A DNA stretch of 64,000 nt. Origin: Ascaris suum. Its lineage: Eukaryota > Nematoda > Chromadorea > Rhabditida > Ascarididae. Below, piece by piece: positions 35,701-49,400 of this stretch. Numbering within the stretch: the first letter of the stretch is position 1; every line of letters begins with the position of its first letter. Below the pieces are notes generated by a model, which worked only from the letters and a program-made list of their open reading frames with translations, was not told where the DNA came from and did not search any database. The translations under genes and the position numbers were made by a program. The stretch spans positions 1,052,501 to 1,116,500 of the forward strand of contig CM024172.1 in the NCBI GenBank assembly GCA_013433145.1, in the 5' to 3' direction.

Positions 35701-38272
35701 ATAACATTTCGCTAGTCGATTCAACCTTCAACGCCAATTTCTTTTAATACCTATCAATTTTAGCGATGACAAAAAAAACTTAAGAGATGGCTAATACAGA
35801 CAAGAAAGGGATGCTTACGATCTTTCTCTCATTTTGTGTAGTAGTTTAAATGCCCTCAAGCAGGCTTATACTGAGTTTCTAAGCCTGTAAAGCTCTTAAG
35901 GAGATCCTATCTCTGACTGTGGCATGAAGAGACTAGTACGAGCACGCTTACTAGATATGTCCTATCATTTTTTACTTTGGTATATCGGAACACATATTTG
36001 CATGTAGCTAGTCTGAATTTTGCATATTTAATTTGTCAGGTCGCCAAATTCCAAATGATTGATTGGCATTCGGTTGCCTCTAACAAATTTAGCGCCTTAT
36101 AAAATCACCATTGTTGCAATCGCATTCCCAGTAAGAAATTTAGGTGGGAAATTATTCTCTCTTTGAGTAGAATCCATCATTTTCCTTTATTTGGAAGTCA
36201 TGAGGCATAAAACTACATTCATTATACCCTAAATTTTTCTTTAATATACAATTTAGGATGTAATAAATCTATTTTATGAAACGCACCAATAAGCTAGGTA
36301 AAGAGACGTTATCATCTAGATTTAAACGCACCAATAAGCTTGGTAAAGAGACGTTATCATCTAGATTTAATGTTGCTGAAAACGTATAAGCAAAATATAC
36401 TTTGTGGACGGCAAATATATATTAGCGTATGGATAAAGATACTGAATTTAATATCCACTGTCAAATGCATATTAAAAACAACAGGTAATTACTCACCTTA
36501 ATAGTGATAAATCATTCCTCACGAGAAGCAAAAGATCGAATGGTATTAATGATAGTACGTCGAGCAGAAAACGTTTGCTGAAAGATGACATCAGGTAATG
36601 CGAGGCAAATGAAAAATTCATGACCACAGGTAAAGTAAAGTAAATGATAGGTAGTTATTTTACCGGAATGAACAAAGATGAACAACAATTATTATAGCAG
36701 GCAGGTCTCTCACCTGAATAAATAATGATGAAGAGTCCTCGAACTATCTTCGATTTCAACACCATCTTCGAAAAAACCTAAAATCCGCTGTTATATCATT
36801 CGAGGAGATATTGAATCAATCCAAGCAATCCTCTTAAACTGAACTTTTTCGTATTATTTCCGCCTTTCTTCCGGTCTGTCATCTTTTATCTTCCATATCA
36901 AATGAAGAGGCAAATAAAAGGAGAAAGGAATTAAAGATTATGCAAAAATATTCATCTGTTACCGCCTAAAGAAGATAGGATGGACGCGAGAAATACTTTT
37001 GAACTGGAGGAAAAACATATATAAAAATTATTGGAAAGACATATATACATAAATAAGAAATACAGATTATTCTTAGATGAGCTAAGCCACCGAATATGTC
37101 GTAGTATGGCAAAGGGATAAAGCAATCATCAAGTGGGAGCTGAAAAAAAAACCACAAAAATGAACCGCCTAGAGCGAAAAGCGTTAGAGTGAGTATGCTG
37201 AATTTCTAGGAACAATAAATTGAATAAATATTTTCCAACTTATTCTTGTTTGGACGAACATATCGATGAGAAAGACCGCATCACATAGAAGATTGAGTGC
37301 GATCCATTGCTTGTAGAAATGTGAGCGAACTTCCTCGAAAACAGGCACCGTTATTGTAAAGAAGTTACAAAGACATGCGCATGTTACCACTGCCGTCCAA
37401 ACATGAAAGACAACGCCACGCGGATCGAATACCACCTTCGATGGCGTTCTGAATGAGGTAATAGACAATTTATGACTTCTTCTTATCTGATCGCTTCGAA
37501 ATTTTACCTGATGAAAGACAATTTATGGACATTACTGGTAATATTCTCTCAAATAAGCCTCCCAGAAAATGAAATGCTTTCTTGTTGCTTTCTTCCATTT
37601 TCATAAACAGTATCTCGAAGAGAAAAAAAAAACAGTATTACACAATTTGAGGCTTTTTGCTCGAATTTATAAACTCATTGTACCTAGATTGCTAAACTCT
37701 TTTAAACGTCGCATTTGAAAGTTCTAACAAGGAAGATCTATATCCATCACAAACTTGTTAAGCAAAGTTGCATACTCACTCTTGTTTGAACGAATATGCA
37801 GGAAAAAGTGCGTAAAGTTCATGGATAGGCTTACAGTGACGACAAGCTGAATTATATGAATATGCAAAAGTAGAATATTTCACACTGTGCGTCGATTAGC
37901 AAATGCACTACGAAGAAATAAAACTGAGTAAGTAAAACGTTAGATACTTAGCGGAATCTATATAGGCAGTTTTTTTCTGGCACAAGTCTTAATAAACTTC
38001 ACCTAGATCGACCGGAAGAGTGGCTTATACCAACCGGAAATGAAAAATTAAGCAAATCAAGATTGGTCACCGATCAATAACTATTTAAACGATGTAAAAG
38101 TATTGAGAAATATAAAGGAAATTTTAGCTAACCGTTGTTCGTCGTTCGTAGAGAGCGATGATTGATTAATAGATGAGCTGAATCGACGTCGCATCTCATC
38201 GCTATGTTCAATCCGTGATTCTCTATCACTATCTTCATAATGAAGCGTTCGCCAAGGTCGAGTTATATACAT
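28548..38272 (-). CDS. Cyclic-nucleotide-gated cation channel subunit, 15 exons
   Basis: Exons in coding order: 38272-38133, 37448-37240, 36777-36714, 36577-36497, 35725-35553, 35136-34965, 34811-34721, 33445-33273, 32842-32761, 31385-31290, 31004-30906, 30164-30089, 29935-29774, 28999-28848, 28682-28548. They total 1905 nt, and all 14 junctions agree in phase (634 aa). S1 is near residues 59-82 and S2 near 96-113. S3 holds FLLDVLSLIPFDLL, S4 RLNRLAKCYRIGDFL, and S5 FIFHWNACAYY. The pore has ALTITTLGEQPEP with the filter Glu near 309. S6 holds IFDTIAGTLFFAVIMG, the C-linker LQRRVVDWFGYM, and the cyclic-nucleotide-binding fold runs from about 426 to 545. A C-terminal coiled coil (LEEKLNQIL, IKQRLTRLE) lies at about 565-606. 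The family conducts Na+/Ca2+ at the plasma membrane in sensory cells. The filter Glu and coiled coil suggest an alpha (TAX-4/CNGA) type. The start ATG at 38272 is the least certain; an acceptor at about 38300 may add an upstream exon. Confidence 0.94.
33690..34160. other. Open patch inside a CNG intron, unassigned
   Basis: Both strands are open over more than 250 bases (+ strand 33818-34153, - strand 33697-33972) in an intron between the pore exon (34721-34811) and the S6 exon. It lacks splice signals that fit the channel, and I recognise no domain. It may be an old insertion. Confidence 0.3.
36279..36368. repeat. 45-bp direct tandem duplication in a CNG intron
   Basis: Two adjacent 45-base copies (36279-36323 and 36324-36368), starting AAACGCACCAATAAGCT and ending ATCATCTAGATTT, differ at one base. 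It lies between the S3 exon (36497-36577) and the S4-S5 exon. Confidence 0.95.
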
Positions 38273-41200
38273 TGCTGCTAAACACACATTGCTAATAGCT
38301 GAAATATTCCATTATGTGTCACTTTCATTTCAACTATTACATTTAATTATTCGGTGAATAAATATTTTTAAATAGAATATCCAAAAGAATACAGGACGGG
38401 AAAAAAGGATATATTGATTTTTTTTAAAGTTCTTTCTTAGGTAATTTCAGCCAGAATTACGTTGTTGGTTTAATTAGTGCTTAGCTAAGTGCAAAAGATT
38501 TTTGAAGCAATTATCGCTCAAGAAAATTGCACGTAGAGACGATCTTAGCAGATAAGCGAAACCAAAACGATCTTGAGTTCAGCTCTCGAACGCTAGAGAT
38601 CCTTACAAATGCAGCTCTTTGATTGATAATTAAAATACACTTGACAAGAAAAAAATTCTTTAAATAGCTTATTTCTTGATAGTCTATACGTAATTGAAGG
38701 CAGTTCATGCGGTTATATTATATATTTCATAATCGAAGAGCTTTTGGCTCTAGATCGTGATGCAGATCTCGACCTACTTCCCGATGAAGGTATGCTAATT
38801 GATTACCTCATGGAGAACTTTAAATTTAACAGCAAAACTCCACGTCTATAAAAAGTTGAAAATTGGCATGATCGATGAAAGCATTATGAACTTAGCGATA
38901 AAAAATACAGATTCCTAGAGAAGGTTGCATTGGCTAATCCAACCATACTTCGCTATCAATTATTAAAAGAGAAACTTTTATAGGCTTAAAGAAATGGAAT
39001 ATATACAAAGTTATATTTTTAGTTGCCTTTATAGTATATTGGCTATTCGGCTTTATATATAAGACAAAATTCCAAAAATGCACTTTATCTGTCTGAAAAT
39101 TTTTGCAGAAATTTATTGATGATTCTAACATGCTAGCATTTGAACCGCTGATTCATGTTTATAGGCTCCACGCCGCTTCCATTCCGAGAGCATTATAGGA
39201 TTAGGATATCCATGAGTTCACCTGAGACCTACTGAGTGATGTATTCACCGTCACCTGGCACATAATTACCAGAATGATTTTGTTCGATTGACACCTGAGG
39301 ACGACTAACGAATTGTGCCAAGAGAAAGTTATACTTTCGAACTTACGAATCTCTTTGTCTAATAGAGATCAACAATGATTTCACTCATCAAATACTCACT
39401 AAATAGCGATCCTTTATTTTCCGCTATTACTCTCTTCATTCACATAAAGATTTAAGGCTTACAGGTGGGACTGGTACGTTCTACTTAAGTAATATTCAAA
39501 TAACGAAGTTCTGACCAAATGATATTCAAATATTTTGAATACTCTGAACTATATAGAAGTTAATTCTTACAAATCTCACAAGTGTCGAAGTTTTTATCGA
39601 AGTTGCAAAAAATATCAAAATATCGAAGTTAAATAAATCTTACATGAAGGGCACTAGCGATCGAAGTAAGATAATGGCGTTGAACGTGAAGTTCGACGTG
39701 CTCGCGGTCGTTTTGCATACTCATCGTATAATAACCAAATGGCGGGTCAATCCCATCAATGCACCAATCACCTTAGCGCATTCCTCTCGTTCTCATTAAT
39801 AAAGCCTCTGCGCACATCTATGCGCTATTTATCCAGCTTTATTCTTGCTCATATGCTTAAGGCTTCCCGTCAGCAATTTTTTGCTTCATTTCAACGAGCC
39901 GTGCTTATCGCAGCAATCGGCAACAATATAGTTCACTTCCCATACGTGTACTTCTGAAGAATTCATTCTGCACCGATTTGATGCATAGCAACGTCCATCC
40001 CTCTTCATCAACATTGCAGAATTTACCACTCAACTGCTTCTGCACTACTTATATTGTAAGCTTCAAATAACGATCCACAAAAGCGAATATGACTGAATAT
40101 AAAGTACAACTTGAAGGTCTAGAATGCCCAAATTAATGTCGACTTCTATTCAGTCATCTTTTCGACAAAACAAACACATGTATTGCGTTATACCTTTGAT
40201 GAAATTCATTTCTTTTTGATATTTCTCAAGACTAAGTAGAAGCCGATACCATTTCATCCAACAATTAGCCACAATCATTAATTTTTTGCCTAACAGATGA
40301 ACTCTTCGATGCTATTTGCATCATATCGATTAACGTATCAGCATCAATTATAGCTATTAACATCAGTTAGCACCATATCAAAGCTTCGTTGTTCTGCTAT
40401 TTCTTAGATGATAACCGCTTTTTCAACAATTATGCACGTTCATAAAGAGATCTAAACTTTCCCTTAATACTCAATAACTCTTCAATAAGTCTAGAAAAAT
40501 ATAATTAAAAGAATCCCCAATGCTAACAAAAAGTTTTTACACATTCATGCGAACATTTGTACAATTTTCGCATTTTTATTATCCTTAGTCGTTCTGATGG
40601 AATGTTTTTTTTTCATTCATTTCCTTAGTAATTTTATACTTCTTATCGAACTTGAAGATATATGGATTTATGGAAAGTTCTAGCATTCTTAACGAGAAGG
40701 AGGTAAAATTTGCAAAAACTTCATAAAGTTGTCGCTCGAAAAATTAAATCTCCATAGCTTACCGTCATTTTTGGTTTTTTGAGCAAAAAGAAAGAGCGAA
40801 CAATATACCAAATGATTTTCGCTATAATCGACTCTAACTGTACTTAAGCAGGCAAAGTTCAGCAATATTAGATCGTTGCTTAAGCGATCTCGTCGCCGAT
40901 TTAACCCATCGACAAAAATATCGAAAAAATAGCGAAAACTGTCTTCATTAGCGAATCGGATAGCGTTTTTATTTTCATCTAGATTTTATACAATGATCTA
41001 TATTCTATCACTTCTCTTCGATAAATTTTAAATTTTTCTCATATATCGAGGAAATTCTACACATTTATAGTACGTATCTTTCATTCCTTAGAGAACATCT
41101 AATAGTTCATCTATAATTCAATCATAATTGAGCTTATATAAGAATTTCTTTACTATTCATTAAAGATAATCATCGTATATTCGTAATTTCTCTACTCAAA

Positions 41201-41429
41201 ATCAGCAAATGAACTTTCATAAAACTCATCAATAAGTAAGTAGTGTTAATTAAGAAGGTGTTAACGTTTAAAAAAGAAATCTTTGAGTGCATTAGAAAGT
41301 GCAAATTATTTAATGAAGCGTGAGAATGCATTTTAGTGGAAACTTTTATTTCGAATTTTAAATTGCTAAGAGTTGACAAGATGAAGTATTCACTCTCAAT
41401 TTACTCAATCAATTATATATCAATGATGT

Positions 41430-41513
41430 ACAAAGTACAAATCGAGTACAACGTACAAATTGTACAAAGTACAAATCGAGTACAACGTACAAATTGTACA
41501 AAGTACAAATCGA
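41430..41513. repeat. 34-bp tandem repeat with internal GTAC palindromes
   Basis: Two exact 34-base units (41430-41463 and 41464-41497) plus a partial third, built from ACAAAGTACAAATCGAGTAC and the remainder AACGTACAAATTGT. The unit contains ACAATTTGT-like and TTGTAC/GTACAA complements, so it can fold. Confidence 0.9.
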
Positions 41514-42524
41514 TGGACTTCTTTTTTGTCTATCCTTTTGAATAAATATTATCACTAAAAACATTTATCACTATTATGATAGATTTTTTTAAAGGAATAA
41601 TTCTTTTTTTTTAAGTAACAGGATAATATTTACTTTTATTTTATCGATGAAATCAAAAGGATTCTAGGAATGAAAGAGTGAAATATAGAAAAGCGTTAGT
41701 AAATTATAAAGCATTTGAACAAAGAAAAAAAAATCTTTAAGAAGAAATGTCAATCAGCAAATCTTCGCGAATGAACCATCGAAAGATTGAAAAAAAGAAA
41801 AAAAAAAAAGAAAGAAAAAAAAAAAAGAAAGAAAACAACTATACAGTGAAAGTACCCAACATCGTATCGATATTTGATGAAAAAAAAAAAAAAGAAATTC
41901 ATTGAAAAATGCTCATTTCATATTTTCTTCTCTTTTGAAATATTTACATAAAGTTCTCTAAATGGGGACGCTCACTATAATTTCTAATTCGCATTGGATA
42001 ATTCGACAAATATTTACATCAAATTATATGAAATGAGGTTTAATAAATGAACTCAATAGAAGCAAAAAAAAAAAAAGAAAAAAAAGAAAAATAACCCGAT
42101 AGCTATTGAATAAAATTTTTTTCACACACATAACAATATGAGATGTATTTAATATATACTACATACTTATACTTTAAAAATATCCATTCATTTCTCTCTC
42201 AAAAAGAGATATAGAGGTCGAAAAAAAATGACACTACATATTCTTTGCATCAAATATTTAATGAACGTTACAAGTAATTTCAAGTGCTTTGTAATAAGTA
42301 ATACTTCAGTGCTTAAAATAAGAACCTGTTAAGCCTTTTCACATCACAACAATCGTTTTCGCCTTTATTAACCTTTATCAACAACGATTCTAGGTTACAT
42401 ATAATATTCAATCGCTAGCCTATATTTACTGTGAGGGATTTTGTCACATTAGGGTAAAACAACACCGTTTGCGACACATGACAGAGAGCTGTCAGTAAAA
42501 CACGGGACTGACAGCAACAAATTA

Positions 42525-42529
<5 letters not shown>

Positions 42530-42604
<75 letters not shown>
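42530..42604. repeat. (TA)n microsatellite, about 75 bp
   Basis: This TA tract directly abuts the GC-rich fold-back island at 42618-42772. Confidence 0.97.
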
Positions 42605-42609
<5 letters not shown>

Positions 42610-42617
42610 TAAAAGTG

Positions 42618-42772
42618 TAGCGCACCGTACAGTCTTTGTTTCGAAATATGGTCGCGCACTGTACGCTGCCTTTGTTTCGATAGAGGGTGGCGCGTGGCGC
42701 ACTGTACGCTGTCGCACTGTTTCGAAACAGCGCACAGTGCGGCAGCGTACGGTAGTGCGCTACGCTGTTTCG
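42618..42772. repeat. GC-rich fold-back island of direct and inverted repeats
   Basis: Three direct units begin GCGCAC-GTAC at about 42620, 42654 and 42697 and each run into TGTTTCGA. They are followed by an inverted copy (CAGCGTACGGTAGTGCGC, about 42742-42760). The centre is a perfect 14-bp palindrome, CTGTTTCGAAACAG, at 42717-42730. The ends GTAGCGCAC and GTGCGCTAC are inverted repeats. This GC-rich block sits in AT-rich DNA and could be a small non-autonomous transposon remnant. Confidence 0.7.
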
Positions 42773-43486
42773 GTGCCTGTAAAATTTGATCGATTCTAGC
42801 CCCTCATAGGTCCTCTTTCTCTGCGTTTTTTAATGCACAAAATTTCGCATTATACTAATGGTTACAGGTAATTCACAGGAGTTATAGGTTCTTTAATGCG
42901 GCCATCGAAGATTCTGGAACAGCAAAACATGTTGAACAATGACCCATCGATAAAGGTTGCATTGAAAGAGTTTACCCTCTTGCAAGTTGCATTTTCTATA
43001 TGAGAATGCCGTTCAGCTCCAGCTTTTAGAATATTCGTTTAGAGTTGATTACAGAATAAATTACATGTCTCATTTAAGGGAATGAACAATGAAACAATTA
43101 AAAATTAACTCAGATATGACCTGACCCCTCCCCCCTCCCCTCCCGTTTCATACCTGACACCGTTTAAAAAAAAAAAAATAAATATTGATTGAAAAAAAAA
43201 TGAATATTTTACATTTCTATCTTATCGAAATATTGCAAGCGAAATTTTAGACCTTCTCCCGGAATATATCAGGATATTTCAGTTGAAACATTTCCTTCTA
43301 AAGTTATTTTTTAAATATTTAAATATATAGCGGGCAGCAATAATGAAACATCACATTCGAATACAATAGAAATGATAACATTCGATTCATGAAAGCACTC
43401 AATGAACCTGGGATCAACAATAGGCAAGCAACGATATTTTACAATTCATTAGGGATATTATATTGACAGCCGTTTGGTGAATAAAC

Positions 43487-46400
43487 TTAATAACTCGATA
43501 GGATTACTTGAAATGAATCGTCTTTGTTACCTTTTAAACAACAAAAACAACTTCTTACATATAATGAGAATAGTTGTCGATATTTATCGCTAAACATACA
43601 ATAGATGCAAATATTTATCGAGGCATTCGTCATAACGAGCATATTCGACCAAGGTACTGTATCACCGTATAACTCGCTCATATCAAGCTTCTCCAAAATG
43701 TTCACCACAAAAGCCTGTAAATTGCTCTTTTTTTTTCTATCCTATTGCATACGACTACGACTATATAATGATAATGACTAAGGAATAAAACGCAGCCATA
43801 AAGCAGCATCGCTAAGATAAATGAAATATACCTTAAAATTGGAGAGATCTGGTCATACTACCATAATTTTTCGGTCATAGTACCATAATGTTATGTAATT
43901 TTACACGATATGATTGGAAATCGCAAATAGCGAGATGATTGTTCAATACAGGCAAGTAAAACTTTTTCCTCAATAAAACTTTGTTTTACTGAATGGCAAT
44001 GGATGAGATTTTTGCATCAAAATTAGCCGCAATGCGATCATCTTCCTAAACGTTTAGATTTATTCAATGCGATCACTTTTTATAGGTTTTTTTTTGCCGG
44101 AAGCACCATTTAACCAATAAACCATCACAATTGCATACTTATATGCAAATAAACGCGCATTACTAGGAAAACGTATCTTTGAATCTGCAAGGTGTATTAT
44201 TTATATGTATCTACCTGAATTTTTAATTCATATCAATCTGTTGTCCACTATAGCTATAGATATATTCTAGCGCTCTGATGTATGTATCTGTTCGTTTCAT
44301 TGGCTTCGACAGGGGATGAAAACAACATGATGATTTTAAATGATGACGCTCTCCACTAGGTGAAATCAACAAACATGAACCTATATTGCGTTCGAGTTTG
44401 AGCGATGTCTAATTCACCTATGAATTCGTTACGCAAAAGATACCCGTAATCCTAGTAAAATGATTTCACATTTTACTTTCTCTAGAAAATATCTGCTGCT
44501 TGAATGAGTATAATAGTTTGCCTCATAGTTATGCTATGAAATAGGCAAAACATTTGTTCAAAGGAAAAGCATCTACAGATCACATGCAAAAATATCTCGT
44601 CATTCAGTAACCCCATCTACCATCATTTAATATGCAAAGAACGCAAATGGAGAAGCATGATGAAACATAACATACGCTTTTTGCATCCCGCTTATGTGAT
44701 GAAAAACTTTCACAAGTTACCAATAAAAATAAAGCATGAAAAATGATGTATTCTTGTTTTAAATGAACCAATTATTCACACTAACCTTCCTATTAAGTTT
44801 GTTCTCTTGTAATCTGATAGATGCAAAATCTAAAAAAAATGCAAAATTCTCAGCCTTTCCAAATGTTTTAAGTGCATCACATCCACTAAATTTTATGTCC
44901 ATCATTTCAGTACCGGCCTAATGAAGACTGCCGGACAGGTTGACAAGCACTCAAACATAGATATGCATAGATAAGACGTCACCACAATGTACATTTGCAG
45001 GGTAGATGGAAAAAAAATGTTTGAGAAATAGGAAAGCACATTAGGAGGCTAGCAAGACACATTCTAGTGATCCCATCCATCATACCGTCAATTATATCAT
45101 CATTTGCTTACCAACAAATAATGAAAGCTGCATTGCAAAGCGTTAGTACTTCAAGTGAATTTATCACTATGCAAGATTCTACAAAATACTTATTTTTCTC
45201 ACTCGAATGATCTAAAAACTCCCGTTAGCAATCTGTGGAATTCTTTTGCATATGCAAATTTCTTTGTTAATTCCAAGTACACTCAATTCTTTTCGATAAT
45301 GTTGGATCAAGTTGTAGATATTGCACAAAACTGTCCCATTGTATAAATTATTAGTACTGAAATTTTTCAACTCTAGCCTTGGCTATCCGACAAATCACTC
45401 GAACTAAACATTCGAATAGACAATCCGATATAAAATACAAATTTCCGCCCAGTTTTCAATTATTTCAAGAAGTAGGAATGCTTTAATTTAAGTAGTATGC
45501 TTATATATTCGAAGCATTGTACGAATCGATATGCCGACAATCTGTTAAGCTCTAAAAGATGTGAAATAGGTTTGAGAATAAGTGCAAACTTACGAGCGTA
45601 TTGCAGAGAAGAAAAGCGAGTACAACAGCAACAAGCATCACCGAAGTGGCAATTTCTTTGGCAAGCTCTTGTTTCCTTAAACCATCATCAGAAACGTTCA
45701 ACTTCGCATGTACTTTTCGAGACCTGTAATGATCCCATTTAAATTGGACAAGAGAAAGTCGATAATCGATCATTTAGATGTTCGATAAATAGTACTATTA
45801 AATTGATCGTTGATATTTTATGATAAGTTCTTTTAATAGATAATATCATCATTATAAGGATTTGAAATAAGGAATATGCAAATGATGCCTGAATAGAATG
45901 CATTCGTTGATATAGCGGGCAAACTTTGCAATTCTTTTCGAATAAAAAAAAGACTCACAACAGTAGATTTTGCGATAAACACTTGAGTAAACATTTTGCT
46001 TAGGAAGATTCTTTTTTTCAAATATAACTGGACATCAAGGCCTTCGTACAACCCGAAAGTCCGATCGATAAAGTAGGAAGTTATTTTCTCAACAAATAAC
46101 CCTATAAATTATGGATACTTATATGTTAGGAAGCAATATTTCGAATAAATCTGAGAATAGACAAGAGTTGAAATGATCGAATAGATCAAACGTTCGCCAA
46201 CATGATTTAAAGAATAACCTATGTACAGCGATAATGACAAGAGTGTTGACCACAATGAGTATCGTAAATGGTATAGCGAACATGATTAACGTATAGGCCC
46301 ACTCATAGAATATCTTCCTGTATAAGGTATTCATACGTAATTCGGTTGGTAGTAGCACAGGTAATTCGGCTTTTATTAGCGGCATATAGCATACATCTGC

Positions 46401-49400
46401 TATATATACCTGAATATGATATTATTAAAGACCTACCAATAATATTAGTTTTTTGATGCGTTCTTTTTAAATTTGCATTTATGAGTAAATAGGATTGCTC
46501 AAAAACTTTATACGGAAAGCAGACAAGAAAAAAAAAACAACGGAACTATTAACGTTTAGTTCAAAAATACATGTGAATATCCGGCTGTAAAAAAATCCCC
46601 TCAGGTAGCATTCAGCAAACATAAACTTTTAATAACACCTGTGCAGAGCTCTCTTATATAAAACCTGCTTATCTTAGATTTCCATACAATCGTGTAATGA
46701 ACGAAGCTTTAAAAGCATATTTAACGGACAACTGTGAAATCATTAGAATGTCATTATCATCACCACTGTTGAGTATTTAAAACTTTCAAAGTAAAACTGA
46801 AGGTCATGTTAAATTATCGGTGTTCAGCTTTCTTGCACTTTGAAATTCTATTCCTTATTGGAAATCAACCAAAAATTCATATGCCAAAAAATTTTATACC
46901 TCAATAAAACATTTCCTTCAACTAAAAATAGGCTCTTCAATATGAAATTTCCGATCATTTTTTATGAGGCGATCATGTTTTTGATGGATTTTTTCGAGAA
47001 ACATCGAATAAATCTGTATGTGTTTCGCTCATAAAGCCATAAATATATTGATAGAGCTAATCAAACACTAAAATAGGTAGACGCTTATTCTTAAATGGCT
47101 TATATTTCGACGATATATCGCCGCAAAATTTTCACCTTTTCACTTAACTCATTTCCATGACTTAAACTTCACTCACATTTCGGCGATTCTTTGTGACAGC
47201 CGATCAAATAATGCAGTTATACATTGAAAATAATCTATCATAAAACTTTTTCGATTGTCATTAACCATAAACAAAGCTCTATTAAACGCTATTTATGGTC
47301 GATTTCATATTATGATTGCACAATTTGAAAATAAGGATTTCGATATTTAATATCATCAAAGACTGAAATTGTTTGATGCGTTTTAATAATTTTAGCATAA
47401 TTTAGTTGGAAAAACTATTGAATTTTTTTTTGAAAATAACGATAAGAGATTTTTAATATTTCACTAGAACAAAGAATTTTTTTTCTTGAGGAATGAATGT
47501 ATTGTGATATAAATTCATAGTGATAGATGTCTTCTTTCGTGATAGAAATTTTGTCGACTGATTTATGTTTATTTGTTAAGGATTTAAGAAAAAAACAAGG
47601 ATGGGAAAGTTTGTTTTCACGTCACCATAATATCGAACAAAAAGCAATGCATCAAGAATATCTTAAAAACGCTAATGTTGAAAAAAAAAAACGCTCATGA
47701 GAAGTTCTCCAAATTGATGAAGCTGGGTAATGAGAATTTACCCGTGAAGCTGCGTAATGGAAAAGTAATCGTCTTTTAGAGAGAAACAAATTTGTCAACC
47801 AAAGCTAAGTGTGGTTTGATTAAAAAAGTTAAAAATTTCAAGATGATAGAGGAAAGAAATGAAATTCCAAATCGGAGGAATCATTGGGGTATAAAATGAG
47901 AGGATAAATTTTTCACTTGAAGATAACATATCCTTTGGAGGGATAGAAAATGATAGGTTATCAAATATAATTCATAATCGATGTGTATAAAATACTATAC
48001 AGATTGTAGCAATAGCCAAGAACGGAAAAATTGCAGAAAACATAAAATTGTGTAGCCAAAATAAAATATATTCTTCCAATCTATTTCTTCCACAAAAACA
48101 TAATACCTCCACTTCACTGAACCTACATTAATAAGGTACTATCAGTAAGCAAGGTAAGATCTCAGTTGCGCAGGAAAATACCTGCATTTGCATGCCGATC
48201 TAAATTATTTATTTTGTTAAATATCGTTAGAACATATTAAAATACATATGGAAAATAACATAAATTAAACTTAAACATAACGATAAAGATGGAGCGAAGG
48301 TAGATTAGAAGTTACCTCAAAGAAACGTGTCGAATTAAAGAGTACCGAAGCGACGATCACGCATACAATTAGCAGTTTCACATTTCTCTCAGTGAGGATT
48401 TGATTTGCCTTGAATGGAATACATACTCCAATAAAACGATGTATTGACATCGCCGTTGTCATCCATACACTTACAGTTTGTGCCAATGTCATAAATGCGT
48501 ACATATATGGAGTTGAGTAATAACTATAACAATATGCCGATCAACTCAATAAATTTATACATATATGCAAAATATATATCAAAGTTATATATAAAACGAT
48601 GATAAAATCAATTGTCTCAGTAGAGTTATATTACGAGTAAAACATAATAAATTCGATAATGAAGAAATTTGATGAAAAAAAAAAATACTGCGCGAATTAA
48701 TTTCTCCTTATAAAGACTACTCCCTTTTCAGTTTGCTAAAGATTATTTCTAAGTAAGCACATCGTCATTTCGTTGTTGATTTTTGTTTCTTTGAAATAAC
48801 AAATTCAACAAAAAAACGGCGAAAAAAAAAGGAAAAAAAGAGAGAAACGAAATCTTTCAAATGGTTCGAATTAAGGGAAAATGGCCGAACGTCAATAAAT
48901 CTTTGTGCATTAAAGAGACTTTTCTTCTATAAACGAATATTAATGAATTGAAATTTTCGTTGAAAAATTTCTTTAATATTCTAGAAGTTTAAAAAAAAAT
49001 CACCATGAGAATTTTCTCATTAAAATGCAACGGAGCTAATTTTAGGCATTTTTAGAAATAGCTATCGCAATTTATTTTTGCCTTAGGCAACGCACTGATT
49101 CCACATTCTCTGAATTAGTTTTGAGAATGCGAATGCTTAATGCATTATGATAAATGCACTAATTTGTACATTTCTGATGATAGAAGTGAAGCTTCCCTAT
49201 GGGAGCCTTTTAGGAGCTCCTATTAGGAGCCTATAAGGGGGGCTCATTTTTTGTTGAATATTTTTGGTACATAGAAAAACTAATCTTAGAAATACATTTT
49301 TAAGGAAATTGCTTCGTTAATCACATCGATCAATAATGTGAAATCTTCAGAAATATCAACTTCGATAAACCTAAGCTTGAAAACTCTTAGGGATTCTTAT

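Larger units (their letters stand above)
38273..43486. other. AT-rich stretch between the CNG and GPCR genes
   Basis: This interval is upstream of the CNG start and downstream of the GPCR end. No gene was built. On the + strand at 38741-38800 a short open piece reads EELLALDRDADLDLLPDE and then meets a GTATGC donor-like site; no partner exon was found. The rest is AT-rich with A-runs (41790-41900, 42063-42090). Confidence 0.45.

Noticed and set aside
45497..45742. 81-codon + strand ORF
   Set aside because: Antisense shadow of the GPCR exon 45594-45723.
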